A DNA stretch of 64,000 bases, taken from the NCBI RefSeq assembly GCF_003001815.1, contig NZ_PVMZ01000022.1, positions 150,853 to 214,852 on the forward strand. Reading direction: 5' to 3'. The DNA is from Actinoplanes italicus. GTDB taxonomy: Bacteria; Actinomycetota; Actinomycetes; Mycobacteriales; Micromonosporaceae. Position 1 is the first letter of the stretch, and every line of letters starts with the position of its first letter. The notes beneath the pieces are model-generated. The model searched no databases, was not told where the DNA came from, and saw only the letters and a program-made list of their open reading frames with translations. Made by a program: the position numbers and the translations under genes. Shown one piece after another: positions 25,201-34,000 of the stretch.

Positions 25201-27046
25201 GCCCGACACCGCTGATCATGCGACCGCCGCGGCCGTTGAAGTACACAAAAACCGCATCGCCTGGCACCGTATCGTTGACCAACTGGTCCAGCGCGTCGAA
25301 GATCTCAGCACGGGTCGCGCGGTCGCTGGTCCGCGAAATCGTACCGAATCCATGAGCGGCGAGCGCGTCGGCGATCAGTGCCATGCTCTGGTTGGTGCTT
25401 GCCAGCCCGAACGTTTCGGCGCCCATCAACAGCGCTCTGCGTCGCGGCGATCTAGCTGACTTCGGCGACGGCGCCGGAATCATCGACACCCGACCCGGTA
25501 CGCCCAAACGGGCCGCGGCCTCGTCAGTCAGCCACGCGAAGACTTCGGCCGCCGCCATCTCGGAGCCGACTCCGGCGGAATCGGTCACCCCGGCGAAGGT
25601 GCGCCCGGGCCGACCGCTGCGCTCCGCGATGAACGCGCCGACCACACGCAGGATGTCCCGGCTTTCCGAGATCCGGAGGTCATCGAGCAAAAGGTCCTGG
25701 ACACCAGGACGGAAGGCGAAGTGTGGCGCCGGGTGCGCGGCAACCTGCGGGAGGCGCTCGAGCAGACCACCGAGCAGAACCTCGGCGAGGTCGCTCGGAC
25801 CCGAAGACGGCAGGAAAATGCGTTGGACGAGACGCATCACATCCAGGTCCACCGGCGCGGCGGACAGGTACGTCGCAAGTCGGAACGCGGACGGCGACGC
25901 CGTCGCCCGAAATCGCCGGACGACGACCTCCGCCTCGATAGTCGGCTCCTCGATCGGGCGTGAAGACGGGCGCGGGCCGAGACGAGCGGCCACGAGCGGT
26001 ACCCCGGACGCTGTAGAAGCCATGACCATGCTGGCCCATGTCGCCAGCCAGTCCGCAGATAGCTCGACCACCGGCACAGCGACGTTCGTGCCCGTGTCGT
26101 GCCGCGTTCTGCGCCGGCGCTCGGCGAAATGGAGGCGGCTGGTCGGCGCGCCGGGGGTGAGCGCGTGAAACGTGCCGCGCCGGGTCGGCAGCGCGGTGCG
26201 ATGCCACAGCCTTTCCGGTAGCGGTTGTACGACAAGCAGTGGTCCGTTGTGGGCCCAGCGCGAGAGCATTTCGTCGGCCGCGATTCCCCGCCACATACTC
26301 GCGGAGGCGTCGGTCACAACCACGAAGACCCGGCGCCCGGCCGGGTCGAGAAGCTCGCTGGGCGGCCGGGTGTCAGGCGAGTCGGTCGCGTCGTGGGCCT
26401 GAATGCCAACGGTCTGACCGTCTACGAGCTTCCAACGGCGTACGTCGCGGAAGCCGCCGAATTGCCGCAGCGCGCGATGCAAGTCGCGAACCGCAGGTTC
26501 CCACACGGTCATCGACACCGCGCTGTCGACTACCAGCGCAACATCGAACCAGCGTTCTGGCGCCCGTTCGAGGACCAAGGACCAGATCCCGGTCTCGGCG
26601 ACCCGGTGCGCACTGGCCTCCTCGTTCACCACCACACCGTGCGGTGCCGGGTAGCGCCGCTTGAGCGGGCGGAGCGCCCGGTGCAGCGCAAGGGCGGACG
26701 GCAGCGCGGCAGGTTCCGGGACCCGGACCACCAGAGCGTCTGTCGTGCCGGTGGACTCGGTGCGGGTCGAGGCGACGCGTATCGGCCGCTCGCACCCCGG
26801 CTCCTCAGCCCCGGCATAGTCCTCCTCCGGATCGGGCCGCATGCCCGCGTCGCCCCGCGGCACGGGTGAGGAGGCCGTGCGGTCGCTGTTAACCGCCATC
26901 GAGTCGGGGCTCTCCTCCGACGGCGCAGCGACGGAGGAGATGTGCCGGCTGAGCCAGATCGCTTCGGCGATCTCGATCGGAGTCGGGTCGAGACCCGCCG
27001 CGGCCAGAGCGTCGAGGAGCCGGACGGTCTCCATCGTTTCAACCAT
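22253..27046 (-). CDS. vWA-like (SAV_2336 type)/caspase-like/helical fusion protein of a VMAP system
   Basis: A 1597-residue cytosolic protein. A short helical start (METVRLLDALAAAGLDPTPI) precedes a SAV_2336-like vWA region at about residues 110-390 (FDVALVVDSAVSM, VFVVVTDASASMW) whose MIDAS motif is degenerate. Residues about 535-760 are caspase-like (RRALLMGAETFGL, VFVYFNGRGGRM, TVVFDCSHAPH) with Cys662 present but Arg606 where the catalytic His of the usual SGHGG motif is expected. Around 990-1040 lies a DUF4384-like segment (EKIYISARNLGDEPVYLSLI). The last 350 residues are helical. ATG 27046 overlaps the MoxR stop by 8 bp. By family precedent it is the vWA partner of the MoxR ATPase with a built-in effector-type domain. 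Base composition is visibly less GC-rich than in neighbouring core genes. Confidence 0.75.
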   Translation of the reverse strand: MVETMETVRLLDALAAAGLDPTPIEIAEAIWLSRHISSVAAPSEESPDSMAVNSDRTASSPVPRGDAGMRPDPEEDYAGAEEPGCERPIRVASTRTESTGTTDALVVRVPEPAALPSALALHRALRPLKRRYPAPHGVVVNEEASAHRVAETGIWSLVLERAPERWFDVALVVDSAVSMTVWEPAVRDLHRALRQFGGFRDVRRWKLVDGQTVGIQAHDATDSPDTRPPSELLDPAGRRVFVVVTDASASMWRGIAADEMLSRWAHNGPLLVVQPLPERLWHRTALPTRRGTFHALTPGAPTSRLHFAERRRRTRHDTGTNVAVPVVELSADWLATWASMVMASTASGVPLVAARLGPRPSSRPIEEPTIEAEVVVRRFRATASPSAFRLATYLSAAPVDLDVMRLVQRIFLPSSGPSDLAEVLLGGLLERLPQVAAHPAPHFAFRPGVQDLLLDDLRISESRDILRVVGAFIAERSGRPGRTFAGVTDSAGVGSEMAAAEVFAWLTDEAAARLGVPGRVSMIPAPSPKSARSPRRRALLMGAETFGLASTNQSMALIADALAAHGFGTISRTSDRATRAEIFDALDQLVNDTVPGDAVFVYFNGRGGRMISGVGQSARLVHFIVPADFEASDLDGITDDELNTILIRLSELTTNVTVVFDCSHAPHRSQDSDRQVLALPGLSSPAPAGGDDSGFPGAGLPHVVRLSATGPDQPAYEYRNAAGRRVSLFSEALATALIEAQGLPVSWATVIERVRTHVMTVAPLQHPQAEGPTRRQIFKATEVEPHVVLPVVVVSGERVELPGGPLFGVQVGDSFAIMAAEETTVIGEALVFALGPTVALATVQLRPPWTSVPAGALAHRTRAALAAVTVSVPHPDPRTDDLVAAIEQSRLIRLAEPGEVFDLRVSVDDADQLVVHDQVGPLHEPHQPTQSEIRRIITDMETVARAKVLRGLSEIPPSGSRTPVTLEWGRVTKGERERLASSGALVHAGEKIYISARNLGDEPVYLSLIDIGVLSKITVVTSSEYSGIRLAPGAEYIFGRRGSSLIGAELTWPDRLPRKRPRSETLLALITAAPHNVGYLQQGGVRDAHPRPGSPLERIFSQVGSGGSRDATPEVFERPDQYDIRAIDFTLSPQPPTVFAGTAQPIMTPNAIRTLCVQIRSRSAVAGPPNDSPEVDDQLVDRIMSDVAEYRRRFPTTQAPVPPDELLSLLPLMGWLIYEASLDQLWNVPAQFEEPRADVDRIRRLANAARGLIWPEYAPRALGAIRVEALTESKRDSADGYDKAWSLHQEAAEMYRAFKDSLAGVQNGDRFLLALDEVFLQLALAETGSACRAAERVLGRWFEEFQQSEAEAERRESERWTQRLFYQLTAGIASGELALGKALAIKTEAGFVNRVTEDRMTLPTALRNPAIMTCRAILLAYSLCPEMERLRRVPPDGSASWAGFQAVLLARFDRAFALLLEPVQKADGTDWPMNADHRRTLVQICLHLGLVAPGYRLAQTVAVDESLTLRTVNDDTVERLSAWLATRFDGKTRGDANVIGSASKPDFIRSVEACRQNPEGTASYRAWRLRWPVLDRYAFSGESRANLFRVLGPTDTL

Positions 27047-28013
27047 TCGTGCCGAGGTACCGCATCAGCACGTCAGTCAGACGAGCCTTCTGATCCGGGG
27101 GTGTCTGGCTGGTCAGGAAGACCGCATTGAGCAGCTGATCGGTCGCCAGATCGCCGCCGTCACGCCGGTTCAGGAACTGCTGGACCACGTCCGCGGAGTC
27201 GCGGGCCAGATCAGCGCCGAGATGAGCCTCCACGATCCTGGCAAGCCGCTCCGGGGTCGGCGCGGTCAGCTCCAGCCGGACGCATCGGCGCAGGAACGCG
27301 GGGGGAAAGTCACGCTCGCCGTTGCTGGTCATGATGATCAGGGGAAAGGCGCGGGTGCGGATGACTCCGCCGGAGACGGTGACCGGGCCGCTGCCTCCGG
27401 ACACCCGGACGCCGATTCCGGCGTCTCCCTGCCGGACCAGTTCGGGGATCGTGAACTCTCCTTCCTCGAAGACATTCAGCAAGTCATTGGGCAGGTCGAT
27501 GTCGCTCTTGTCGACCTCGTCGATCAGCAGGACCCGCGGCCGCTCATACGGGAGCAGGGCGGTCCCCAGCGGCCCGAGCTGCAGATATTGCCCGATGTCG
27601 GCCGGTTCGCGCTGTTGCTGGTGAGCCAGATTCGCGTCCTGCAGGCGGCCGATCGCGTCGTACCTATAGAGCCCCTCCTGGATTGACGAGCGGCTGGTGA
27701 TCGGCCAGCGCAGCACCGGACCTAGGCCCAGTTCCCGCGCGACGGCGTACGCGAGCGTGGACTTCCCGGTTCCGGGTCGGCCGGTGATCAGCAGCGGCCG
27801 CCGGAGGAAAAGGGCCACGTTGATCAGCTCGAGTTCCGCGGGGGACGTCTGGTAGGCCCGCGCCCGCTCGAGGTCGGTCAGTCGGGAGCCCCCGTCGTCC
27901 TCGGCCGGAACAGGAAGCGCCGGTTCCCCGGCGAACCGACGCCATGGGGGCGGCTCGGGCAGCACCCATTCGTGCGGCTCGGCAGTACCACGAAAGATGT
28001 ACCAGTCGATCAC
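27039..28013 (-). CDS. MoxR-type AAA+ ATPase of the VMAP system
   Basis: A 324-residue ATPase. Walker A GRPGTGKST is at 78-86, Walker B VLLIDE at 161-166, sensor-1 Asn at 231 (IIMTSNGERDF) and an arginine-finger candidate follows in AFLRRC. The first 60 residues are a family-specific N-terminal extension. The GTG start at 28013 is supported by TAGGAGC seven bases upstream, 14 bp after the previous stop. MoxR ATPases pair with vWA proteins as chaperone-like remodelling machines; here the partner gene follows with an 8-bp overlap. Confidence 0.88.
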   Translation of the reverse strand: MIDWYIFRGTAEPHEWVLPEPPPWRRFAGEPALPVPAEDDGGSRLTDLERARAYQTSPAELELINVALFLRRPLLITGRPGTGKSTLAYAVARELGLGPVLRWPITSRSSIQEGLYRYDAIGRLQDANLAHQQQREPADIGQYLQLGPLGTALLPYERPRVLLIDEVDKSDIDLPNDLLNVFEEGEFTIPELVRQGDAGIGVRVSGGSGPVTVSGGVIRTRAFPLIIMTSNGERDFPPAFLRRCVRLELTAPTPERLARIVEAHLGADLARDSADVVQQFLNRRDGGDLATDQLLNAVFLTSQTPPDQKARLTDVLMRYLGTNG

Positions 28014-28027
28014 GGCGCTCCTAGGGA

Positions 28028-29857
28028 CTACGGCTCGGTCAGGGGCACGAACGGCTCCGGGAGCCGTTCGGGGCTGTCCCACAGCAGCACGACGTTGCGG
28101 CATTCGTCGCTGTCCGGTGCGGCCGCAGCGTCGTTACGCAGCTTCTTCACCAGACGTGGCAGCGGTTCGTGCGGATGTTCCGACCGTCGCCGTTCGAAGT
28201 CGTCACGGAACCGGCCGCCGACGCACGCATTCCCAGGCTGCGCTGTGGTGTGCTCAGAGCAGCCGTCTCGCCGCCAGACCGCGGCCGGGACTCCGGCCCC
28301 CAATGCCACCTCCAGCGCCTCCTGGGTCGAGCCCTGCAGACGCCGGGTGAGGGCCATGACGCCGATCCGCTCGTGACCACGGATGCGCCCGTCAAGCTGA
28401 TCCGGATGGCTGCGATCGGTACAGTCGAGCCACTCGGTGCTCGCCGTACCGGCCTTGAGCTGCTTCCAGCGAAGCTCCCACTCGTGCCAGGAAGCCGGGT
28501 CCTGCAGTCGCTCAAGATCGCGGATCACGACCGGGTTAGTCCTGCCTAGACGCGACCGGCGGCGCGTCCCCAACTCCTCGAAGTCCTCATCGAACAGTTC
28601 GGTCGGGAGCACGAACTCGACAGTGCCTCGGCCGTGCAGCCGACGAAGCTGCTCGGTCAGGTGACGGGAGACCTCGGCCCGCGCGTCCGCAGCGGAGTAG
28701 ACGGCGTGGTCGTCGAGGTACAGTTTGCTCGTCACGTCGCCCTCGTGGACCCAGATTGTCAGACGATAGCGGTCAGGCCTGAGCGCGTCCGGTTCCAGCT
28801 GCACCACTATGACGGGCTCGTCGTCCGACGCCAGGGGTGTCCTCGCCCGCCACTCATCCAACTCGGAGCCTTGGCCGAGCTTCGCCGCAACGACGGCCGC
28901 CCAGACCCGCAGCCGCTCGCCCATCGCTCCGGACGCAGTCGACCCCAGATCTGCCGCAAGACGGACCGGTCCGAACAGCTCGCCGGGTCGCAGAGTACGT
29001 TCGGCCAGTTCGTACATTAGGTCGCGGACATCAAGCGGGACTAGATCATCCGGACGGATCGCCGGGCGGTAGAGCGCACGCCGGAACACCTCACCAAGAT
29101 CACCCGGAACGGGAATTGACGCCAGCAGCTCGAGCAACGCCACCTCGTCCGACGGAGAGAGCGCCGGGCCGATCGGCTTTCCGGCAGTAGGCTCGGCCAG
29201 TTCCTGGCGGGCCCGGGCCCAGGCTCCATCCGCGTGCGCACGATCGTGCGCACGCCATACGTCGCGCCACAACTCGGCCGGGAACGCCCGCATACCGTTC
29301 AGGGGAATGACGAGGCCACCCAATGCAGTCCCGGCCTTCCGCGTGCTCTTGACCAGACCGCAGACCGCGCCCGTCCGGAGGTCCAGCACCGGGCCACCTG
29401 ACATCCCCGCGGCCACCTCGTCGTCGGTGAACCGGACGAAGGTGCCGCCCAGGAGGTCGGAGGTTCCTCGGTGACGGCCCGAGATCGAGGTCCGGCCCGG
29501 GCGGCCTTCGCCATAGAGCGCCGGATATCCGTACGCCAGCAAATCGGTGTGCAGCGAGACCGGGCGGTCGCTGAGCCAGGCGCACGGGTGATCCGGGGCG
29601 TCGGCCACGGCCAGCAAGGCTAGATCGGGAAAGGGCCAGAGATCCTCACCGCCAAACGCTGGCACTGTCTCGAGCACCGACGCCGGATAGCGACCGCCAC
29701 CCCACAGCACGTCAGCTGGCCCTCCACCGGTTACGTGTGCACAAGTCAGCACCCGTCCCGGAGCTATCCACACGCCGCTACCCGCACCGCCGTGACCGCT
29801 GATTTGCACGACCACACTCTCCAGCAGCACGGCGAGGTTCTGCCTGGCGTTAGGCAT
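28028..29857 (-). CDS. Trypsin-like serine protease fused to VMAP C-terminal domain
   Basis: A 609-residue protein starting at ATG 29857. Residues about 10-200 form a trypsin/HtrA-like protease with an intact triad: His41 (LTCAHVTGG), Asp78 (PDLALLAV) and Ser153 (AGMSGGPV). There is no signal peptide, so it should act in the cytoplasm. A helical middle (about 225-320) precedes a VMAP-C-like domain (EPVIVVQLEPDALRPDRYRL, LPTELFDEDFEELG, ending VVLLWDSPERLPEP). In vWA-MoxR-VMAP ternary systems the VMAP protein carries the effector at its N-terminus; here this would be the protease, presumably kept inactive until the ATPase responds. Confidence 0.82.
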   Translation of the reverse strand: MPNARQNLAVLLESVVVQISGHGGAGSGVWIAPGRVLTCAHVTGGGPADVLWGGGRYPASVLETVPAFGGEDLWPFPDLALLAVADAPDHPCAWLSDRPVSLHTDLLAYGYPALYGEGRPGRTSISGRHRGTSDLLGGTFVRFTDDEVAAGMSGGPVLDLRTGAVCGLVKSTRKAGTALGGLVIPLNGMRAFPAELWRDVWRAHDRAHADGAWARARQELAEPTAGKPIGPALSPSDEVALLELLASIPVPGDLGEVFRRALYRPAIRPDDLVPLDVRDLMYELAERTLRPGELFGPVRLAADLGSTASGAMGERLRVWAAVVAAKLGQGSELDEWRARTPLASDDEPVIVVQLEPDALRPDRYRLTIWVHEGDVTSKLYLDDHAVYSAADARAEVSRHLTEQLRRLHGRGTVEFVLPTELFDEDFEELGTRRRSRLGRTNPVVIRDLERLQDPASWHEWELRWKQLKAGTASTEWLDCTDRSHPDQLDGRIRGHERIGVMALTRRLQGSTQEALEVALGAGVPAAVWRRDGCSEHTTAQPGNACVGGRFRDDFERRRSEHPHEPLPRLVKKLRNDAAAAPDSDECRNVVLLWDSPERLPEPFVPLTEP

Positions 29858-29868
29858 GCCGGGACTCG

Positions 29869-30228
29869 TCAGTCATCGTCGCCGGATGACCCGGCCGGCA
29901 CTTCAGCCGATGGGGACGACGCCGACCAGGACATGCTGACGCGCAGGCTGGCCTTGCCGCTGGCCTCGGCCAGCACACTGACCAGCTTGCCGGCCTTCAG
30001 CGCGAGCTCGAGACCGAACTCGACAGTGACAGTATCGGGTGTGAGATCTTCGGCAGCCGTCCGAACGGCCGCTGAGACAGCATGGATCGAGGATTTGAGT
30101 TCGTCGACATCGAGCCGCTTGACGGCGTCGGTCATCGCGACGTCCGACGCCCCGGTTTCCACACGAGCCCAGATGACCTGACCGTTTGGCATCTCGACTT
30201 TGACGGCACTTGCCACAGATGCCTCCAT
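29869..30228 (-). CDS. Trypsin-co-occurring (Trypco1/CU044_2847-type) protein
   Basis: A 119-residue protein, first gene of the operon. The sequence VKVEMPNGQVIWARVE, the helix with VDELKSSIHAVSAAVRTAAE, and TVTVEFGLELALKAGKLVSV match the CU044_2847/Trypco1 family, which occurs beside trypsin-like VMAP proteins and whose fold is EAD-adaptor-like. The acidic C-terminal tail ends SSGDDD. ATG 30228 fits the family N-terminus; a longer frame to 30261 exists. It is separated by 11 bp from the protease gene. Its role is probably as substrate or adaptor of the protease (inference). Confidence 0.78.
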   Translation of the reverse strand: MEASVASAVKVEMPNGQVIWARVETGASDVAMTDAVKRLDVDELKSSIHAVSAAVRTAAEDLTPDTVTVEFGLELALKAGKLVSVLAEASGKASLRVSMSWSASSPSAEVPAGSSGDDD

Positions 30229-30585
30229 CGCTCGCTTTTCACCACGGAACTTTAGGATCAAGCGAGGCCAGGAGAAAGTGGATGATCGGCTAAAGATTGC
30301 CTTCGTTCCTCTGGGACGAAGAGTACGCCGACGCGTTCATGTCACCCGCTGGCACGGTTCTCTGACGTCAATGCCAGAAGCGGTACTGCGGGCAACAGGT
30401 GCGTACGCACATGCCGCGAGGCGGGCAGGACGGTTCGAGGCGGACACAGGATCCCAGGGAGTCATGGAGCATGAGGCACTACCCGGAGCCAGGGACCATT
30501 GCCTGGGTGGACAGCCCTCTGGCCCTCCCCGCAGCGTACTGACTCCACGACAGCAACCGCCTCGACCAGTCCGACGGGCCCGCCG
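30229..30585. other. Upstream region of the VMAP operon
   Basis: It holds the operon promoter, for which no clear consensus was found, and otherwise decayed DNA. Low GC compared with the flanks near 30240-30330. Confidence 0.4.
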
Positions 30586-30882
30586 ATTGCCCGTCTTGGC
30601 TGATCCAGGCGGTGCGGTGGGCCAGACGCGGATGCAGCCGGCGCCCGGTTTGAGCGGATGCGGTGCCGTAGAGGCGGGTGTCGGTCGTGGTAGCCGCGTC
30701 GGGCTCACCCCACCTGGCAGGGCCGCCGAGGATGAACTCGCCGCCGTGCCGAGGCGACCGTCCGGTCGTGCCCGACGCCCGGGATGGTGCAGGCCGACGC
30801 AGGACCCGGTCGGAACGCATCCTGACCAGGATCTTCACGGGGCGGTGGTGAGCAGGAACGCCAGCCGGGGTCCGTTGTAGCC
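30586..30882 (-). pseudogene. Decayed transposase fragment (IS701-like/NF041680-like)
   Basis: In two minus-strand frames the segments GYNGPRLAFLLTTAP and VKILVRMRSDRVLRRPAP, then GRSPRHGGEF and RLYGTASAQ...RLHPRLAHRTAW, are still readable. These resemble the middle of actinomycete DDE transposases of the IS701-like group. No start, no complete DDE triad and no terminal repeats were found. The match is from memory of the motif pattern and should be treated as probable. Confidence 0.5.
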
Positions 30883-31007
30883 GGCGCCTCATCCATTTCG
30901 AGTACCGGTATCTGGCCGCTACTCGCTGAGATCACGTACCTGGGATGCTCACCAGCCAACTGCAGTTGCGGATGGAAAATGGAGCAAGCCGTCACGCCCA
31001 AAGGAGC

Positions 31008-31049
31008 GCCGACCGGTTCATCGTCAAGTAACTTGAGGAACCGGTCGGC
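31008..31049. terminator. Perfect 12-bp hairpin downstream of the metalloprotease gene
   Basis: GCCGACCGGTTC (31008-31019) pairs perfectly with GAACCGGTCGGC (31038-31049). The loop contains a second small hairpin (CAAGT/ACTTG). It lies 11 bp beyond the stop of the minus-strand M4 peptidase gene. Confidence 0.8.
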
Positions 31050-31060
31050 CTTTGGTTCCC

Positions 31061-34000
31061 TTAGGTGATCGTCAGCGTCACGGCAGGGGTGACGCCGACG
31101 GCGTTGGTGTTGCCGCCGCTGGTAGCCACGCGCAGTCTCACCTTGCCGACGGTGAAGGACCGGCGGATCGAATACGACCCGTCACCCGCGATCGTGGCGC
31201 TCTGCAGCGTCACCCACTGGTTGTTGACGTAGTGCTGCAGGTTCGCCTTCACCCCGGCCGTCGCCGGGCTGACCTTGCCGGTGAACGTGACCGTGCTCCC
31301 GGCCTTGGCGGACAGGCTGCTGGGCGTGACCGTGACGGCATGCCGGACCGTGACCGTCGATACGGCCGACGTTGCGGGCCACCAGCCGATCGCACCCGCC
31401 GGGTACGACACCCGGTAGGCCGTCGTCACGGTGGGGTTCACCGTGAGGCTCCAGGCCCCCGCCGCATCCGCCGGAACCAGGGAGACCCGCGTCCAGGCAG
31501 ACGAGGTGGCCGCCTTCTGCTCCAGGTAGACCCGGCCCGTCGCGGGCGGACCCGTGACCGTGCCGGTGAACGTGACCGGGCCCGCGTGATCGACGGTTGC
31601 CGACGGCGGTGACAGCGTCAGGTGGGCCGGCTTCATCGTCAGTGTCTTCTCGGCACTGTCGATCACGGTGCCACGGGCACGAACACTGATCTCGTACGCC
31701 TGCGCGGGGTCGAGACCGGTCAGGTTGACCGTCCGGGCCGTCGCCGGCAGCACCTGCTCCGTCCCGGGCGTGACCTTGACGACGTAGCCGGTGACCGGGG
31801 GGCTTCCGGCGGCCGGCGAGACCCACGTCACGGTCGCGGTTCCGCTGACCTCGCCGGAGTACACGTACGCGACCGGCGTCGCGGGTGCCATCGGCGGCCC
31901 GACGGTGTACGGCACGTCGAAGGTCGCCGTCTCGCCGGCGGGATCGGTCGCGGTGAAGCGGATCGTCCCGGTGCCGGCGGTGCTCGGCGTGCCCGCCACG
32001 GTCACCTTGGTCATCCACTCGAAGGTGTCGTCGACGGTGGCGGTGGCGGTCATGCCGTCGGGCAGCCCGGTGGTCTCCACGGTCACCGTCTCGGTCTGGC
32101 CCAGAGCGTTGTGGTCGGGGTAGTCCTCGAACCGCACCACGAGCGAGGCCTCGACACCGACGTTGAAGGTCCGCGAGCCGGGCAGCAGCCCTGCCACGGT
32201 CGGCGGTCCCGTGACGTACCAGAGTGCCGCCGCCGCGCTGGTCCGGTTGCCGTCCGGGTCGCTGGCGTGGATCCGTACCGTCGACATGCCCTTGATCGTC
32301 GGCACGCCGCTGATCAGGCCCTCCGGCGAGATCGTCAGGCCGGGCGGCAGTTCCTCCGCCGACCAGAGGATGGCCTGGCCCTGCGGGTCGCGGCCGGTCA
32401 GCTGCTGCTGCACCGGCGTGCCGAGGTGGGCCGGGGTGAACGCCACCGGGTCGATGACGGGTGCGGTGTCCGACGGTGGCACGGTGCCGGAGCCGTCGAC
32501 GCCGACCGCGAGCCACGCGGCCTGCACAGCGGACCGCTGGGCGCTGTCCGGACCGTACAGGTCGGCCGCCGCCTGCAGCGTTGCCTGCCGCGCCCCGGCG
32601 AAGTCGGTGCTCGACACCATGTACGTGGTCAGGGCGCGGTACCAGATGGCGCCGGCAGCGTCGTTGCCGATGCCGGTCACCGGTGCCGCCCCGCCGCACG
32701 GGGAGCTGGTGCCCCACCGCGTCGAGCCGCTGCCGACGGCGAGGTTGTAGAAGAACTTGTTGGCCACACCGGACGAGTAGTGCACGTCGACGTCCTTGAC
32801 CGACGGGCTCCAGCACGACAATGACTTGCGGTCGCGGGTGGGCTCGTCCATCCAGCGCAGCGGTTGCGGACCGCTCAGCTCACTGACCAGGTAGTCCGGC
32901 CTGTCGGTCGGGTTGTTCGCGTAGAACTCGACCAGGGTGCCGAAGATGTCGCTGGTGGCCTCGTTGAGACCCCCGGACTCGCCCTCGTAGACGAGGTCGG
33001 CGGTGCGGAAGTTGAGCCCGTGCGTCATCTCGTGCGCGACGGTGTCGAGCGAGGTGTACGACTTACGGGCGGCGTTACCGTCGCCGAACGTCATGCAGAG
33101 GCAGGTGTCGCTCCAGGACGCGTTGGCCCAGTTGACGTCGCGGTGGACGTACGCGGTGATTCCCTTGCCGTCGCCGTTGATGCCTTCGCGACCGAAGGTG
33201 TCCTTGAAGTAGTCCCAGGTCCGGGCCAGGCCGTAGTGCACGTCGGCGGCCGCGGTCGCCCGGTCGGCCGTCGTGCCGTCGCCCCAGATGTCGTCAGCGT
33301 CGGTGAACGCCCGGGAGCTGGCCTCCGTCGGCCGGTCGGGGACGTTCAGGGCGTCCCGGGTGGTGTTGCCTCCCCGGTCCGGGTCGATGAGAGTGAAGGA
33401 GCCATCCGCGGTACGGGTGGTGGCGAGCTTGACCTCGCCGTTGTAATACCCGTGCCCGGTGCCGGTCTCAGCGCCCTTGATCAGGTCGTACGTGCGCCGC
33501 GTACGGCCGGTGGTGGCGTCAACGATCACGACGAGGTGGTCCGCGATCGTCACCTTCCACGCCAGCGCCGGCCGGCCCTGGTGGGCGTCGACGACCAGCT
33601 GCGCCTGCGCCGGCCCGGTCAGCTCTTCTGCTGCCGTGGCGATCGCGTCGCGCTTCGCCACCGTGGGCGTGCGGGAGACGTCGACGGCCGCGTCCTGGGC
33701 CACCGTGGCGCCGGCGAACTCGCCCGCGTCGGTGGTGTGCACGACGAAGTCACCGCCGAGCACGGGCAGGCCGTTCCAGGTGCGGTCGAAGCGGACGTGC
33801 CGGGCCCCGGTGCTGTCGACGACGACGTCCTTGGCCTGGTAGTTCTCGCCCGCTACGGCGTGTACGGCCTTCCTGTTGTCCCCCACGACCTCGCGTGCCG
33901 CCGCGACGAACGCGGGCTTCGCGGCCGGCGGGACGGAGTGGCCGACCCGGGCGGGAGGCGGTGTGGGCGGTGTGGGCGTCACGGGTGCCGGGGCGGCTTC

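Noticed and set aside
30240..31000. Protein-coding gene in the gap between the VMAP operon and the metalloprotease
   Set aside because: Open frames exist in several phases but only transposase fragments are recognisable, so no intact gene is called.
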